Shown here: positions 14,998 to 26,950 of the stretch, in pieces
Layout: each line of letters begins with the position of its first letter
Position numbering within the stretch: the stretch's first letter is position 1
Assembly (NCBI GenBank): GCA_009778135.1
Contig: WRKJ01000098.1
Coordinates: 1 to 45,536 of the forward strand
Length of the DNA stretch: 45,536 nucleotides
Direction of reading: 5' to 3'
Origin: Defluviitaleaceae bacterium
GTDB taxonomy: Bacteria > Bacillota_I > Bacilli_A > MOL361 > Turicibacteraceae
Made by a program: the position numbers and the translations under genes
Notes under the pieces: generated by a model
What the model saw: only the letters and a program-made list of their open reading frames with translations
Databases searched by the model: none
Told to the model about the DNA's origin: nothing

Positions 14998-16077
14998 ATG
15001 ATGAATTTTAATCGAAAACTAGTCCTCGCTGATGGAACAGTGTTCCCAGGGAATGGATTTGGTTCAAAGGAAGAAGTAATCGCAGAGGTCATGTTTAATA
15101 CAGGGATGACAGGGTATCAAGAGATTTTAACGGATCCTTCGTATCATAATCAAATGGTATGTATGACTTATCCCATGATTGGAAATTACGGCATTAACCA
15201 AGAGGACTATGAGTCGAAAAGCCATGGTGCTTCGGCATTAATTGTGAAAGAATACTGTGAGGTGCCTTCAAATTGGAGCGCCGTTCAAACATTGGATGAA
15301 TTTTTAAAGTCGAGAAACACGCCTGGATTATGCGATGTAGATACAAGGGCGTTAACCATTAGAATCCGAGAAGCTGGTGCCATTCGTGGGATTATGGTGG
15401 ATGCAACGGTTTCTGATGAAGAAGCACTTGCGAAATTAAATGCCACTGAGGTTTTAACAGCGCATGTGAAGCAAGTTACGCCAAAAGCGTCTTATAAAGT
15501 ACCGACCCAAAATAAGAAGTTCAGGGTCGTGTTCATGGCGTTTGGTGCTAAACAAGGGATTATTAATGAATTGGCAGCGCGTGGGTGTGAAGTCATTGTG
15601 GTACCTTATCATACGACGTTTGAAGAGATTAAGGCTTTAAATCCGGATGGCGTTGTGCTCAGTAATGGACCTGGAGATCCGACCGATATTCCCGAAGTAC
15701 TCCCTGTGATTCGTGAATTACAAGTGAATTATCCATTATTCGGTGTGTGTTTAGGTCACCAGCTGTTTGCTTTAGCCAATGGTGCGACCACTTCAAAAAT
15801 GAAGTTTGGTCATCACGGTGGTAACGTACCTGTTAAAGACATCGCGCTTGGTCGAACATTGATTACGTCACAGAATCATGGGTATCAAGTCAATAGGGAA
15901 TCGTTAGAAGGAACAGATTTGGAATTAACCCACTATGCCATCAATGATGATACGGTCGAAGGGGTTAAACATAAAAAATATCCAGCATTTACAGTTCAGT
16001 ATCATCCTGAAGCGCATCCTGGTCCAAGTGATTCGAAGTATTTATTTGATCAGTTCATTGCCAATTTATCAAAGTGA
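14998..16077 (+). CDS. carA: Carbamoyl-phosphate synthase, small (glutaminase) subunit
   Basis: It supplies ammonia from glutamine to CarB for carbamoyl phosphate. The 359 residues show the N-terminal small-subunit domain (VLADGTVFPG) and a class I amidotransferase with Cys251 in FGVCLGHQ and His336/Glu338 in YHPEAHPGP. I start at ATG 14998, 6 bases after AAGGAG; a TTG just upstream lies too close to the site. It is first behind the PyrR attenuator, and the product serves pyrimidines here, though it could also feed arginine. Confidence 0.96.
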   Translation: MMNFNRKLVLADGTVFPGNGFGSKEEVIAEVMFNTGMTGYQEILTDPSYHNQMVCMTYPMIGNYGINQEDYESKSHGASALIVKEYCEVPSNWSAVQTLDEFLKSRNTPGLCDVDTRALTIRIREAGAIRGIMVDATVSDEEALAKLNATEVLTAHVKQVTPKASYKVPTQNKKFRVVFMAFGAKQGIINELAARGCEVIVVPYHTTFEEIKALNPDGVVLSNGPGDPTDIPEVLPVIRELQVNYPLFGVCLGHQLFALANGATTSKMKFGHHGGNVPVKDIALGRTLITSQNHGYQVNRESLEGTDLELTHYAINDDTVEGVKHKKYPAFTVQYHPEAHPGPSDSKYLFDQFIANLSK

Positions 16078-16104
16078 GATCATGATTTGAAGGAGATGTG
16101 AAAA

Positions 16105-17637
16105 ATGCCAAACCAGCACTGGATTATTATTTCATTTGTTGTTTATTTTGTTTTGATTATTTCAATGAGTTTATACTTTAGGAAGTCATCTAGCTTATCA
16201 GGCTTTTTACTCGGAGGAAGGTCTCTTGGACCTGTTGTCGGGGCGCTTTCGGCGCAAGCCAGTGATATGAGTGCTTGGCTACTAATGGGTCTTCCAGGTG
16301 TCATCTATACGGCAGGGACTCAAAACGCTTGGATTGCCGTGGGACTCATTATCGGAACGGTTTTGAACTGGCTTTTGATTGCGAAACGATTAAGACGCTA
16401 CACGATTGTTGCAGGAGATGCCATTACATTGCCATCTTACTTTGAGAATCGATTTCAAGATAAAACGCAAATTTTGAAAATTGTTTCAGCGGCCTTTATC
16501 ACGTTCTTCTTTACTGTTTATACAGCATCATTTTTCAGGTCATCAGCGATCTTACTTCAGCATATTTTCCCAGGACTCGATTTGCCAACAGCGGCGCTTA
16601 TTGGAGCAGTTTTCATTATTATTTATACGTTTATCGGTGGCTTCTTAGCCATTAGTTATACCGATGTGATCATGGGGTCTTTAATGTTTTTGGCGATTAC
16701 CTTGATGCCGATGATTGCTTTGTTTGTTTTGGGAGGTTGGAGCGGTGTGACGGAAGGAGCGCCAGCGTACTTTTTCCGTATGACAAGAGCAACTGATGGA
16801 GGTGTTGTTCCATTGACTTCGATTGCGAGTGGTTTGGCTTGGGGATTAGGCTATTTTGGAATGCCGCACATTTTGCTTAAATTTATGGCGATCAAACGTG
16901 AGAAAGATTTTAAACCAGCAGCAATGATCGGAATTTCTTGGGTGATTCTTGCTTTGTTTGCATCGGTGATGTTAGGTCTCATTGGTCGTGCTTTTATCCC
17001 GGGGCTTGCAGCACCTGAAACCATTTTTATTGAAATGGCACAAGATCTTTTTTTAAACCCTGGTGCGGTCATCGCCATTCCAGTTATTGGCGGCGTTTTC
17101 CTTACAGGGATGTTTGCAGCAGTTAAATCCACAGCAGATAGTCAACTGCTTGTCACATCATCAGCGCTCACCAATGATTTATATGCGCCACTTAAAAAGA
17201 CTGCTTCTCAGAAGCATCTCATTTGGGTTTCTCGACTTGCCATCTTGCTGATTTCGGCGATTGCCTTCTTTTTAGCTGTCGATCCAAATGCAGGTGTTAT
17301 GGTTTTAGTTGCCATTGCGTGGGCAGGTTTGGGAAGTGCGTTTGGTCCATTGGTTATTTTAACTTTATACTGGAAACGCGTTAACTTTCAGGGTGCCATC
17401 GCAGGTATCGTTGTCGGTGCATTAACTGTTATAACTTGGGTTTACGTTCCACTTGTGAATGGCTATACATGGGCAGAATATACAAATTTATTTGCCTTAT
17501 TACCTGGTTTTGTTTTGTCTTTTCTGTCGATTGTGATCGTCACTTTATTAACACCAGCACCAGCACAGGCTATTATTGATCAATTTGAAGAAGTGCAAAG
17601 ACCACTTGAAGAACAAGAAGTAAGCGAGCTTAATTAG
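16105..17637 (+). CDS. putP: PutP-type sodium/proline symporter
   Basis: The 510-residue membrane protein has about 12-13 helices. SAQASDMSAWLLMGLPG is the PutP signature of the solute:sodium symporter family, and AVKSTADSQLLVTSSALTNDLY holds the Ser/Thr sodium ligands. Proline is the likely substrate. AAGGAG stands before the ATG, 27 bases after carA. Its position between carA and carB in a PyrR-regulated unit is odd; nothing in its sequence points to a pyrimidine substrate, though a related substrate cannot be excluded. Confidence 0.88.
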   Translation: MPNQHWIIISFVVYFVLIISMSLYFRKSSSLSGFLLGGRSLGPVVGALSAQASDMSAWLLMGLPGVIYTAGTQNAWIAVGLIIGTVLNWLLIAKRLRRYTIVAGDAITLPSYFENRFQDKTQILKIVSAAFITFFFTVYTASFFRSSAILLQHIFPGLDLPTAALIGAVFIIIYTFIGGFLAISYTDVIMGSLMFLAITLMPMIALFVLGGWSGVTEGAPAYFFRMTRATDGGVVPLTSIASGLAWGLGYFGMPHILLKFMAIKREKDFKPAAMIGISWVILALFASVMLGLIGRAFIPGLAAPETIFIEMAQDLFLNPGAVIAIPVIGGVFLTGMFAAVKSTADSQLLVTSSALTNDLYAPLKKTASQKHLIWVSRLAILLISAIAFFLAVDPNAGVMVLVAIAWAGLGSAFGPLVILTLYWKRVNFQGAIAGIVVGALTVITWVYVPLVNGYTWAEYTNLFALLPGFVLSFLSIVIVTLLTPAPAQAIIDQFEEVQRPLEEQEVSELN

Positions 17638-17656
17638 GGCGTGTCGACACGCCCTA
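17635..17656. repeat. 22-bp perfect palindrome at the putP stop
   Basis: TAGGGCGTGTCGACACGCCCTA contains the putP TAG and abuts the left end of the MITE-like element. It could form a short terminator-like stem but no T run follows. Confidence 0.6.
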
Positions 17657-17819
17657 GTGCAGCAAAACGTAAGTAATAGCGCATATTGGCGTGTATCATT
17701 TTCAAATACAAGGAAACGAGGACGACTCGTACCAATATCGGTACGCTAGGACGAGTTGACGCAGTCGTTGGAAATGAGACGCATGAATAGGCGTGGTTAC
17801 TTATGTTGTGATGCACTAG
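17654..17819. mobile_element. MITE-like 166-bp element, copy 1
   Basis: A nearly identical block recurs at 38392-38557 with the same length. The ends are inverted repeats of 23 bp (17654-17676 against 17797-17819) matching at 20 positions, both beginning CTAGTGCA. The interior has nested inverted repeats, for example CGTACC/GGTACG. There is no transposase gene, so it would need one in trans. It sits between putP and carB, 32 bases before the carB start. An in-frame ATG inside it is not the carB start. Confidence 0.8.
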
Positions 17820-17851
17820 ATTTAAATGAAATAAAAGGAGATGCGACAGAA

Positions 17852-20800
17852 ATGCCGAAACGTACAGATATTAAAAGGATTTTAGTGATCGGGTCAGGTC
17901 CGATTATTATCGGACAAGCAGCAGAGTTTGATTATGCAGGGACGCAAGCGTGTCAGTCATTAAGAGAAGAAGGCTACGAGGTTATTTTGGTTAACTCAAA
18001 CCCAGCGACGATTATGACGGATAAAGAAGTCGCAGATAAAGTTTATATGGAGCCTTTGACGAAATCATTTTTAGCAAAGATTATTCGCAAGGAACGTCCA
18101 GATGCTGTATTGCCTTCTTTAGGTGGACAAACCGGTTTGAATTTAGTGGTCGAATTAGCAGAAGCGGGCATTTTAGAAGCGAATCACGTGGAAATTTTAG
18201 GCACGCATTTAAGCTCTATTGAGCAAGCAGAAGATCGTGATTTATTCCGGTCGTTAATGAATGAATTAAATGAGCCAGTCCCTGAGTCAATTATTGCCAC
18301 TCAAGTGGAAGAAGCGGTCGCTTTTGCGAATGAAATTGGTTATCCGATTATCGTTCGCCCAGCTTTTACTTTAGGTGGTACAGGTGGTGGTATTGTTGAT
18401 AATGAGCAAGATTTACGTACAGTGGTCGAGAATGGCTTGACTTTATCTCCTGTAACGCAATGCTTAATTGAACGCTCAATTGCGGGGTATAAAGAGATTG
18501 AATATGAAGTGATGCGAGATGCTAACGATAACGCCATCGTTGTTTGTAACATGGAAAATGTGGACCCAGTTGGGGTTCATACGGGAGATTCTATTGTCGT
18601 GGCGCCAGCGCAAACCATGACAGATGTGGAAGCCAACATGTTACGTGATTCATCCCTTAAAATTATCCGTGCGTTGAAAATTGAAGGTGGTTGTAATGTT
18701 CAGCTGGCATTAGATCCTTTTAGTCATCAGTATTATATCATTGAAGTCAATCCCCGTGTTTCTCGCTCATCCGCATTAGCATCTAAAGCGACAGGCTACC
18801 CCATTGCGAAAATCGCAGCTAAGATTGCTGTTGGTCTAACATTAGATGAAATTATTAACCCCGTTACGAAAACGACCTATGCAGCTTTTGAACCAACCAT
18901 TGATTATATCGTTTCAAAAATTCCGAGATGGCCATTTGATAAGTTTGACACAGCGAATCGTCGACTTGGAACGCAAATGAAAGCCACTGGAGAAGTGATG
19001 GCACTGGGGCGTACCTTTGAAGAGTCCATGATGAAAGCCATCCGTTCCTTAGAATTGAAAATTTACCATTTAGAAATTGATGAACTTAAAGAACGGGATG
19101 ATGAAACCCTTTGGCACAGAGCCATTCATGTAGATGACGAGCGATTATTCGTTGTGGCTGAACTCCTTCGTCGCGGTGTAGCCGTGCAAGAGATTCACGA
19201 GAAAACGATGATGGATATTTTCTTCTTGACGAAGCTAGAAAATATTGTGAAATATGAAGCGGTTGTAAAAGAAAATCCAATGGACGTGAACGTCCTTGAT
19301 CGAGCCAAACGTTTAGGCTTCTCTGATATTACCCTTGCGAAATATTGGCATGTGCCGGAAGTAGATGTTTACAATTTACGCCAATCAGCAGGCATTGTCC
19401 CTGTTTATAAAATGGTCGATACATGTGCAGCAGAATTCAGTTCAACGACGCCTTATTTTTATTCAACCATGGAGACTTTTACTGAATCTGTTAAATCGGA
19501 TCGGCCAAGTGTGGTCATTCTTGGTTCAGGACCGATCCGAATTGGTCAAGGCGTCGAATTCGACTATGCAACAGTACACTGTGTCAAAGCCATTCGTGAA
19601 GCGGGATACGAAGCGATTGTCATTAATAACAACCCTGAAACAGTGTCAACAGATTTTTCCATTTCAGATAAACTTTACTTCGAACCGTTAACATTAGAAG
19701 ATGTGATGCATATCATTGATTTGGAGCAACCCCTCGGCGTGATCGTTCAGTTTGGTGGACAGACAGCCATCAACTTGGCAGCTGGGTTACAAAGTCGTGG
19801 TGCGACGATCTTAGGAACGTCACTAGCAAATATTGATCGTGCGGAAGACCGTGATAAATTTGAAAAGCTATTAAAAGAGCTTGAAATTCCACAACCGTTA
19901 GGCTCAACTTGTCGCACAGTTGAAGGGGCCAAGAAGATTGCGAATGAAATTGGTTATCCAGTTTTATTACGCCCATCTTACGTGCTAGGTGGTCGTGCCA
20001 TGGAAATCATTGATCATGATGTTGAAATTGAACGTTACATGAGGAGTGCCTTAAAAGAAGACAGTAAAAATCCAATTCTGGTCGACCGTTATGTCACAGG
20101 AAAAGAAGTGGAAGTCGATGCCATTTCAGATGGGATAGATGTTTACATCCCGGGTGTGATGGAACATATTGAACGTGCAGGGGTTCACTCGGGAGATTCT
20201 TTGGCTGTTTACCCACCGCAAAACATTTCAGAAGCAGTGATGGAGCGACTAATTGACTACACCATTAAACTAGGCCGTGGACTTTCAATTGTCGGCTTGC
20301 TGAACATTCAGTTTATTGTAACGAAAGATGATGAAGTCTTTGTCATTGAGGTTAACCCCCGTTCGTCTCGTACAGTTCCGTTTTTAAGTAAAATCACAGA
20401 TGTACCGATGGCCAATGTTGCTTCCAGAGCGATTATGGGTGAATCGTTGAAAGCCCAAGGGTATTCAACGGGCTATCATCCGCATGTGCCAGGGGTTTAT
20501 GTGAAAGCACCTGTCTTCTCTTTCTCTAAGCTCCGTGGCGTCGATATTGCTTTAGGACCTGAAATGAAATCAACTGGAGAAGCCATTGGAAAAGATAGAA
20601 GCTTGGAAAAAGCTTTGTATAAAGCCATCTTAGCTTCGGGTATGAAAATGGGAGAAGCAGAACGGGTGCTATTTACCATTGGGAATAAAGACAAAGAAGA
20701 AGCTTTAGAATTGGCGCGAAATTTTGCGAATATTGGCTATGAAATTTTAGCGACCCACGGGACACACACGATGCTGCAAGCACAAGGTGTTCGTTCAATA

Positions 20801-21040
20801 CCTGTTGGAAAAATTGGTGAAAATGGAACAACAGTGTTAGATGTGATCCGTAAAGGACAAGTTGGCTTTGTTGTTAACACCTTCACAGCAACGAAGAAAG
20901 CGACGGTAACAGATGGTTTCCTCATTCGTCGAACAGCGGTCGAGAATAATATCCCATGCTTTACCTCCCTTGATACAGCAAAAGCTGTTTATAACGTGTT
21001 AGCATCTATGAGTTTTGCGATTGAAGCAACAGAGGCTTAA
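17852..21040 (+). CDS. carB: Carbamoyl-phosphate synthase, large subunit
   Basis: The 1062-residue synthetase has two homologous ATP-grasp halves ([20 protein letters not shown] and [20 protein letters not shown]) and a C-terminal MGS-type allosteric domain (about 930-1062). Length and motifs are normal. I start at ATG 17852 after AAAAGGAG; an upstream in-frame extension would translate MITE sequence and has no family counterpart. It ends at a strong terminator. The MITE between putP and carB may affect how much transcript from the pyrimidine promoter reaches it. Confidence 0.97.
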   Translation: MPKRTDIKRILVIGSGPIIIGQAAEFDYAGTQACQSLREEGYEVILVNSNPATIMTDKEVADKVYMEPLTKSFLAKIIRKERPDAVLPSLGGQTGLNLVVELAEAGILEANHVEILGTHLSSIEQAEDRDLFRSLMNELNEPVPESIIATQVEEAVAFANEIGYPIIVRPAFTLGGTGGGIVDNEQDLRTVVENGLTLSPVTQCLIERSIAGYKEIEYEVMRDANDNAIVVCNMENVDPVGVHTGDSIVVAPAQTMTDVEANMLRDSSLKIIRALKIEGGCNVQLALDPFSHQYYIIEVNPRVSRSSALASKATGYPIAKIAAKIAVGLTLDEIINPVTKTTYAAFEPTIDYIVSKIPRWPFDKFDTANRRLGTQMKATGEVMALGRTFEESMMKAIRSLELKIYHLEIDELKERDDETLWHRAIHVDDERLFVVAELLRRGVAVQEIHEKTMMDIFFLTKLENIVKYEAVVKENPMDVNVLDRAKRLGFSDITLAKYWHVPEVDVYNLRQSAGIVPVYKMVDTCAAEFSSTTPYFYSTMETFTESVKSDRPSVVILGSGPIRIGQGVEFDYATVHCVKAIREAGYEAIVINNNPETVSTDFSISDKLYFEPLTLEDVMHIIDLEQPLGVIVQFGGQTAINLAAGLQSRGATILGTSLANIDRAEDRDKFEKLLKELEIPQPLGSTCRTVEGAKKIANEIGYPVLLRPSYVLGGRAMEIIDHDVEIERYMRSALKEDSKNPILVDRYVTGKEVEVDAISDGIDVYIPGVMEHIERAGVHSGDSLAVYPPQNISEAVMERLIDYTIKLGRGLSIVGLLNIQFIVTKDDEVFVIEVNPRSSRTVPFLSKITDVPMANVASRAIMGESLKAQGYSTGYHPHVPGVYVKAPVFSFSKLRGVDIALGPEMKSTGEAIGKDRSLEKALYKAILASGMKMGEAERVLFTIGNKDKEEALELARNFANIGYEILATHGTHTMLQAQGVRSIPVGKIGENGTTVLDVIRKGQVGFVVNTFTATKKATVTDGFLIRRTAVENNIPCFTSLDTAKAVYNVLASMSFAIEATEA

Positions 21041-21084
21041 TTTCCATAAAACCCCCTGCATTCAGGGGGTTTTATGGAAATGTC
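21041..21084 (+). terminator. carB terminator
   Basis: A perfect 16-bp stem TTTCCATAAAACCCCC with its complement begins right after the carB stop. The T tract is inside the stem, so it may work as a two-way terminator or as a strong pause site. Confidence 0.75.
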
Positions 21085-21225
21085 AACTGGTTTCGTGTAT
21101 AATATGAATGAGTTAGAAGTTTGCGGTTGTGAGAGATAACGAAACAACGCCTCCAGTTTGAACGTAAGTTGGATGCGGGTCAGTCTGAGTCGTAAGCGTA
21201 AAGAATCATTTGAGGATGTGGTGAA

Positions 21226-21975
21226 ATGTCAACGACCAACTTGTATGATGAAACTGTCAAAAAAGAACTAGAGGTATGGCAACAAAAGTTATTGAAGCGA
21301 GCGAATCGAATCACGTACTTGTCAAAAAACGTTCAAGGAAAGATTCAAAACTTGGTACCAGAAAAGGTACAAAACACCATTACCGTTGCGATGAAAGGAA
21401 TGATTGAAACGGTTTTGACCGCGTCTAGTGTCTTTACTGAAACAGAAGTTGCAACAAATCCTGCGCTGTCTGAAAGTGACTTTCTCGTCGAGAGAATGTA
21501 TAAAACTTACTATAAAATAGCCATGGCACAAGGGGTTGGCTTTGGTATGGGAGGCATGTTAATTAACTTAGCCGACCTCCCAGCCCTCTTATCGACAAAA
21601 GTTAAATTTTTGTTTGATTGCGCGAAATTATATGGATTTGATGTGAATGAAAAATCTGAAAGGCTTTTTATTTTATATGTTTTCCAGTTGGCTTTTTGTA
21701 GTGACGAACATAAGGAAAAAATTGTGCCGATTGTGATGAATTGGGAGGCGCATAAAGAACATGTCAAATTGAATTGGCGTCAGTTGCAAATAGAATATCG
21801 AGATTACATGGATATTGCAAAGTTGTTACAGCTTCTTCCAGTTGTGGGAGCGGCAGCAGGTGGGTTTGCCAATCATCATTTAATGCAAAAATTGAAGGAA
21901 ACAGCGATGAATAGTTACCGATGGCGGATTGTGACGACAAAATATGTAGATGAGGAAGGTGATGGTGATGCGTAA
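21226..21975 (+). CDS. EcsC-family protein
   Basis: The 249-residue protein shows the EcsC family motif GMGGMLINLADLPALLSTKVKF and LYGFD, followed by LLPVVGAAAGGFANHHLM. EcsC of Bacillus belongs to a locus affecting secretion and competence, but the biochemical role is unknown. TATAAT at about 21099-21104 may be its -10; the leader 21105-21225 looks able to fold but fits no riboswitch known to me. Its end overlaps the pyrK start by 8 bases, so it is co-translated with the dihydroorotate dehydrogenase genes. Confidence 0.8.
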   Translation: MSTTNLYDETVKKELEVWQQKLLKRANRITYLSKNVQGKIQNLVPEKVQNTITVAMKGMIETVLTASSVFTETEVATNPALSESDFLVERMYKTYYKIAMAQGVGFGMGGMLINLADLPALLSTKVKFLFDCAKLYGFDVNEKSERLFILYVFQLAFCSDEHKEKIVPIVMNWEAHKEHVKLNWRQLQIEYRDYMDIAKLLQLLPVVGAAAGGFANHHLMQKLKETAMNSYRWRIVTTKYVDEEGDGDA

Positions 21976-22738
21976 GCAAGAAAAGATGTACGTGGTCAGC
22001 CAAAAAGAAATTGCATACGACATTTTTGAATTAGTCTTAAAAGGTGATTTAGTTGCGACCCTGTCACAACCTGGCCAGTTTGTGAATGTTAAAACGGGAG
22101 ACGGTGCACTTATCTTACGTCGTCCCATTTCAATTTGTAACATTGACCATCAAAAATCTGAATTAACACTTGTTTACAGGGCAACTGGTGCTGGTACGAA
22201 GGTGCTCTCTGAGAAGAAAGCAGGTGAGTATGTAGACATTTTAGGTCCTCTGGGAACAGGCTTTGATCTCGATCAAATCGAAATGGATAACACTGTTGTG
22301 CTAATTGGTGGTGGGATTGGGGTGCCACCGTTATATGAAACAGCTAAACGATTATCAGCACGTGGGAATAAAGTGATTGCTGTACTTGGATTTGCCAATG
22401 TAGGAGATGTTTTCTACGAAGAAAAATTCAAGGAATTTGCTGATGTTTATGTGGCAACCATGGATGGAACAAAAGGATTTCAAGGGCATGTTCTTGACCT
22501 GATTCAAGAAGAAGGTCTTGATTTCGATTGGGTTTTGGGTTGCGGCCCTCATGTGATGTTAAATGGAATTGTGACTGCGTACAAAGGGTTGAAAAAAGGC
22601 TTTTTATCTTTTGAAGAAAGAATGGCGTGTGGAACTGGTGCTTGCTATGCCTGTGTGAAAGAGATGGCTGATGAGTCGAGAACGCGGGTTTGTAAGGAAG
22701 GACCTGTTTACGACATGAATGAGGTGTGTTATTTTTAG
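21968..22738 (+). CDS. pyrK: Dihydroorotate dehydrogenase B, electron transfer subunit
   Basis: It carries electrons from the PyrD FMN to NAD+ through FAD and a 2Fe-2S cluster. The 256 residues include the FAD-binding RRPISICN motif, the NAD-binding GGGIGVPPLYE and the C-terminal Cys cluster in ACGTGACYACV and RVCKEGPVY. I start at ATG 21968, which overlaps the ecsC end; an in-frame ATG at 21950 lies before the GGAAGG site. It pairs with pyrD 41 bases later. Confidence 0.94.
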   Translation: MRKQEKMYVVSQKEIAYDIFELVLKGDLVATLSQPGQFVNVKTGDGALILRRPISICNIDHQKSELTLVYRATGAGTKVLSEKKAGEYVDILGPLGTGFDLDQIEMDNTVVLIGGGIGVPPLYETAKRLSARGNKVIAVLGFANVGDVFYEEKFKEFADVYVATMDGTKGFQGHVLDLIQEEGLDFDWVLGCGPHVMLNGIVTAYKGLKKGFLSFEERMACGTGACYACVKEMADESRTRVCKEGPVYDMNEVCYF

Positions 22739-22752
22739 GCTCACTGTGTTAA

Positions 22753-23691
<939 letters not shown>

Positions 23692-23704
23692 TGGGAAGCC
23701 CTCT

Positions 23705-24127
23705 ATGGAAAAACTAGATTTGATGAAAATGATTGAAACGATGAGAGACTTTCTCGTAGAAAAGGTTGATCCAAACTTTATTGTCTTATTTGGTTCTTAT
23801 GCAACGGGGGACATGCATGACAAAAGTGACGTTGATCTCGCTTTTTATAAAGTGTCACATCAGTTATCTGCTTATGATGTGTTCATATTGGCACAAGAGT
23901 TGGCAAGTCTTTTAAATGTTGAAAAGGTTGATTTGATCAATTTAAATGAAGCATCGACAGTGTTTAAAATGGTTATCTTGGATTCTGGAAAAGTGATTTA
24001 TGCGCAAGATGAAAAGGTTTTGAGTGACTACGAAACGAAGGCGCTCGGGATGTATTTTGATCTGAATGTCGAAAGAAAAGGAATTGTTCAAAGTATTAAA
24101 GAGAGTGGGCGTGTCTATGGATATTGA
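23705..24127 (+). CDS. MntA-type nucleotidyltransferase antitoxin
   Basis: The 140-residue protein has the minimal nucleotidyltransferase motif GSYATGDMHDKSDVDLAF: Gly30, Ser31, then Asp42 and Asp44 as metal ligands. In the MNT/HEPN (HepT-MntA) systems this enzyme AMPylates a tyrosine of the toxin and so silences it. Its end overlaps the HEPN gene by 11 bases. The start is 13 bases after pyrD and the ribosome binding site is weak, so it may depend on read-through and coupling from the pyr genes. Confidence 0.88.
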   Translation: MEKLDLMKMIETMRDFLVEKVDPNFIVLFGSYATGDMHDKSDVDLAFYKVSHQLSAYDVFILAQELASLLNVEKVDLINLNEASTVFKMVILDSGKVIYAQDEKVLSDYETKALGMYFDLNVERKGIVQSIKESGRVYGY

Positions 24128-24533
24128 AGTTGTTCTAAACAAAGTGAGTGTGATGGATCGCTGTATTAAACGAATCCATGATACTTATGAAGGAAATCCT
24201 GAAGTATTGACAGATTTTGATAAGCAAGATGTTATCGTTTTAAATTTACAACGTGCTTGTCAATCTGCAATTAGTTTAGGCATGCATGTTTGTAAAAGGA
24301 AAAAAATGGGCCTTCCGCAAGACAGTGGAGATGTGTTTGAACTTCTTTTTCAAGGGAATGTGATCTCGTTAGAACTTGCAACGAGAATGAAGAAAATGGT
24401 TGGATTTCGAAATACAGTTGTTCATGATTATCAAGGGTTGAATCTGAATATTTTAAGAAGTATTGTTGAAAATCATTTGAGTGAGTTGACAGAATATGGG
24501 AAAAATGTTTTGACTTTTTATGAAAATGATTGA
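24117..24533 (+). CDS. HepT-type HEPN toxin (RNase)
   Basis: The 138-residue helical protein carries the HEPN active motif Rx4HxY as RNTVVHDY (Arg98, His103, Tyr105). Tyr105 is the residue AMPylated by MntA partners in characterised systems. ATG 24117 lies inside the end of the antitoxin gene. The motif is intact, so the toxin is probably active when unmodified. Confidence 0.87.
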   Translation: MDIEVVLNKVSVMDRCIKRIHDTYEGNPEVLTDFDKQDVIVLNLQRACQSAISLGMHVCKRKKMGLPQDSGDVFELLFQGNVISLELATRMKKMVGFRNTVVHDYQGLNLNILRSIVENHLSELTEYGKNVLTFYEND

Positions 24534-24553
24534 CTTGAAAGGAGAACTTCTAA

Positions 24554-25198
24554 ATGATTAAAGCCATACTTTTTGATTTCGATGGGACGTTGGCAGACAC
24601 AAATCCCCTCATTATTAGGACGTTTACAGAAACGTTTGCTGCCATCTTACCGCATCTCAAAGTGACACAAGATGAAATTTTAACTTGTATTGGGCCAACT
24701 TTGGAGCAAACAGGAGAAAAATACCTCCCTGAAAATCCTGATCAGTTTGTCTCGTATTATCGAATGTTGAATGTGAAATATCATGATGATATGATTGATA
24801 TCTATCCCGGGATTCAAGAAATGCTGGCGGTCCTTCAAGAAAAAGGATTAACGCTGGTCATTGTTTCATCCAAGAAACGGGATTTTGTGATTCGAGGGTT
24901 GAAAAAATTGGCATTATTTCACTTCTTTGATGCCATTGTGGCAGGTGATGATGTGACAAATCCGAAGCCGCATTCAGAACCCATTGATCAAGTGCTGGCG
25001 CATTATGGCTTGCTGCCAACTGAGTGTTTGATGGTTGGGGATAATTCTCATGATATTGAATGTGCCCGAGCAGCTGGTGTTAAGAGCATTGCTGTAGGTT
25101 GGGCTGTTAAAGGTGTGGATTATTTAAAGCAGTTTAACCCTGACTATTTGATTAATGATGCCATGGAAATTGTCGAAATTATCGAAAAAAATGATTAA
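24554..25198 (+). CDS. HAD phosphatase of the PpaX/Gph type
   Basis: The 214 residues hold FDFDGTLADT (nucleophile and acid Asp), a small helical cap, VIVSSKKRD as motif II, the Lys in NPKPHSEP and GDNSHDIECA as motif IV. This matches pyrophosphatase PpaX and phosphoglycolate phosphatases; substrate is uncertain. GAAAGGAGAAC lies upstream of the ATG. It is last in the rightward cluster and converges on glpK; no clear terminator separates them. Confidence 0.85.
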   Translation: MIKAILFDFDGTLADTNPLIIRTFTETFAAILPHLKVTQDEILTCIGPTLEQTGEKYLPENPDQFVSYYRMLNVKYHDDMIDIYPGIQEMLAVLQEKGLTLVIVSSKKRDFVIRGLKKLALFHFFDAIVAGDDVTNPKPHSEPIDQVLAHYGLLPTECLMVGDNSHDIECARAAGVKSIAVGWAVKGVDYLKQFNPDYLINDAMEIVEIIEKND

Positions 25199-25239
25199 GT
25201 TTTGATCCAATTGTGATGTTTAGAAATAGTTAAAAGGAT

Positions 25240-26776
<1,537 letters not shown>

Positions 26777-26778
26777 AT

Positions 26779-26825
26779 GAAAAAATTCACAAGAGAAGCC
26801 ATCAATTGCAAGCTTTCTTGTGAAT
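26779..26825 (-). promoter_or_regulatory. Leader terminator/antiterminator of glpK
   Basis: On the minus strand ATTCACAAGA pairs with TCTTGTGAAT and is followed by six T, a proper intrinsic terminator between the promoter and the glpK start. Bacillus glp genes carry such leader terminators, which GlpP bypasses when glycerol 3-phosphate is present. glpP is not in this window. Confidence 0.7.
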
Positions 26826-26864
26826 CTCCAATGATCCATCACAAATGTATGAAATTCTGCTCCT

Positions 26865-26893
26865 AGCATAACATATGATGTAAAACTTGTCAA
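26865..26893 (-). promoter_or_regulatory. glpK promoter
   Basis: TTGACA (26893-26888), 17 bases, TATGCT (26870-26865). Transcription starts near 26858 and reads into the leader terminator. Confidence 0.75.
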
Positions 26894-26950
26894 TTTTTTT
26901 GAAACGAATGTGCCTAAAAGAAAAATCATTTAAATTTGAGCTATTTTATG

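Noticed and set aside
17756-17851. 32-residue N-terminal extension of CarB
   Set aside because: It lies within the MITE, has no family counterpart and the AAAAGGAG site serves ATG 17852.
21105-21225. Riboswitch in the ecsC leader
   Set aside because: The leader may fold, but it matches none of the riboswitch cores known to me and lacks a terminator before ecsC.
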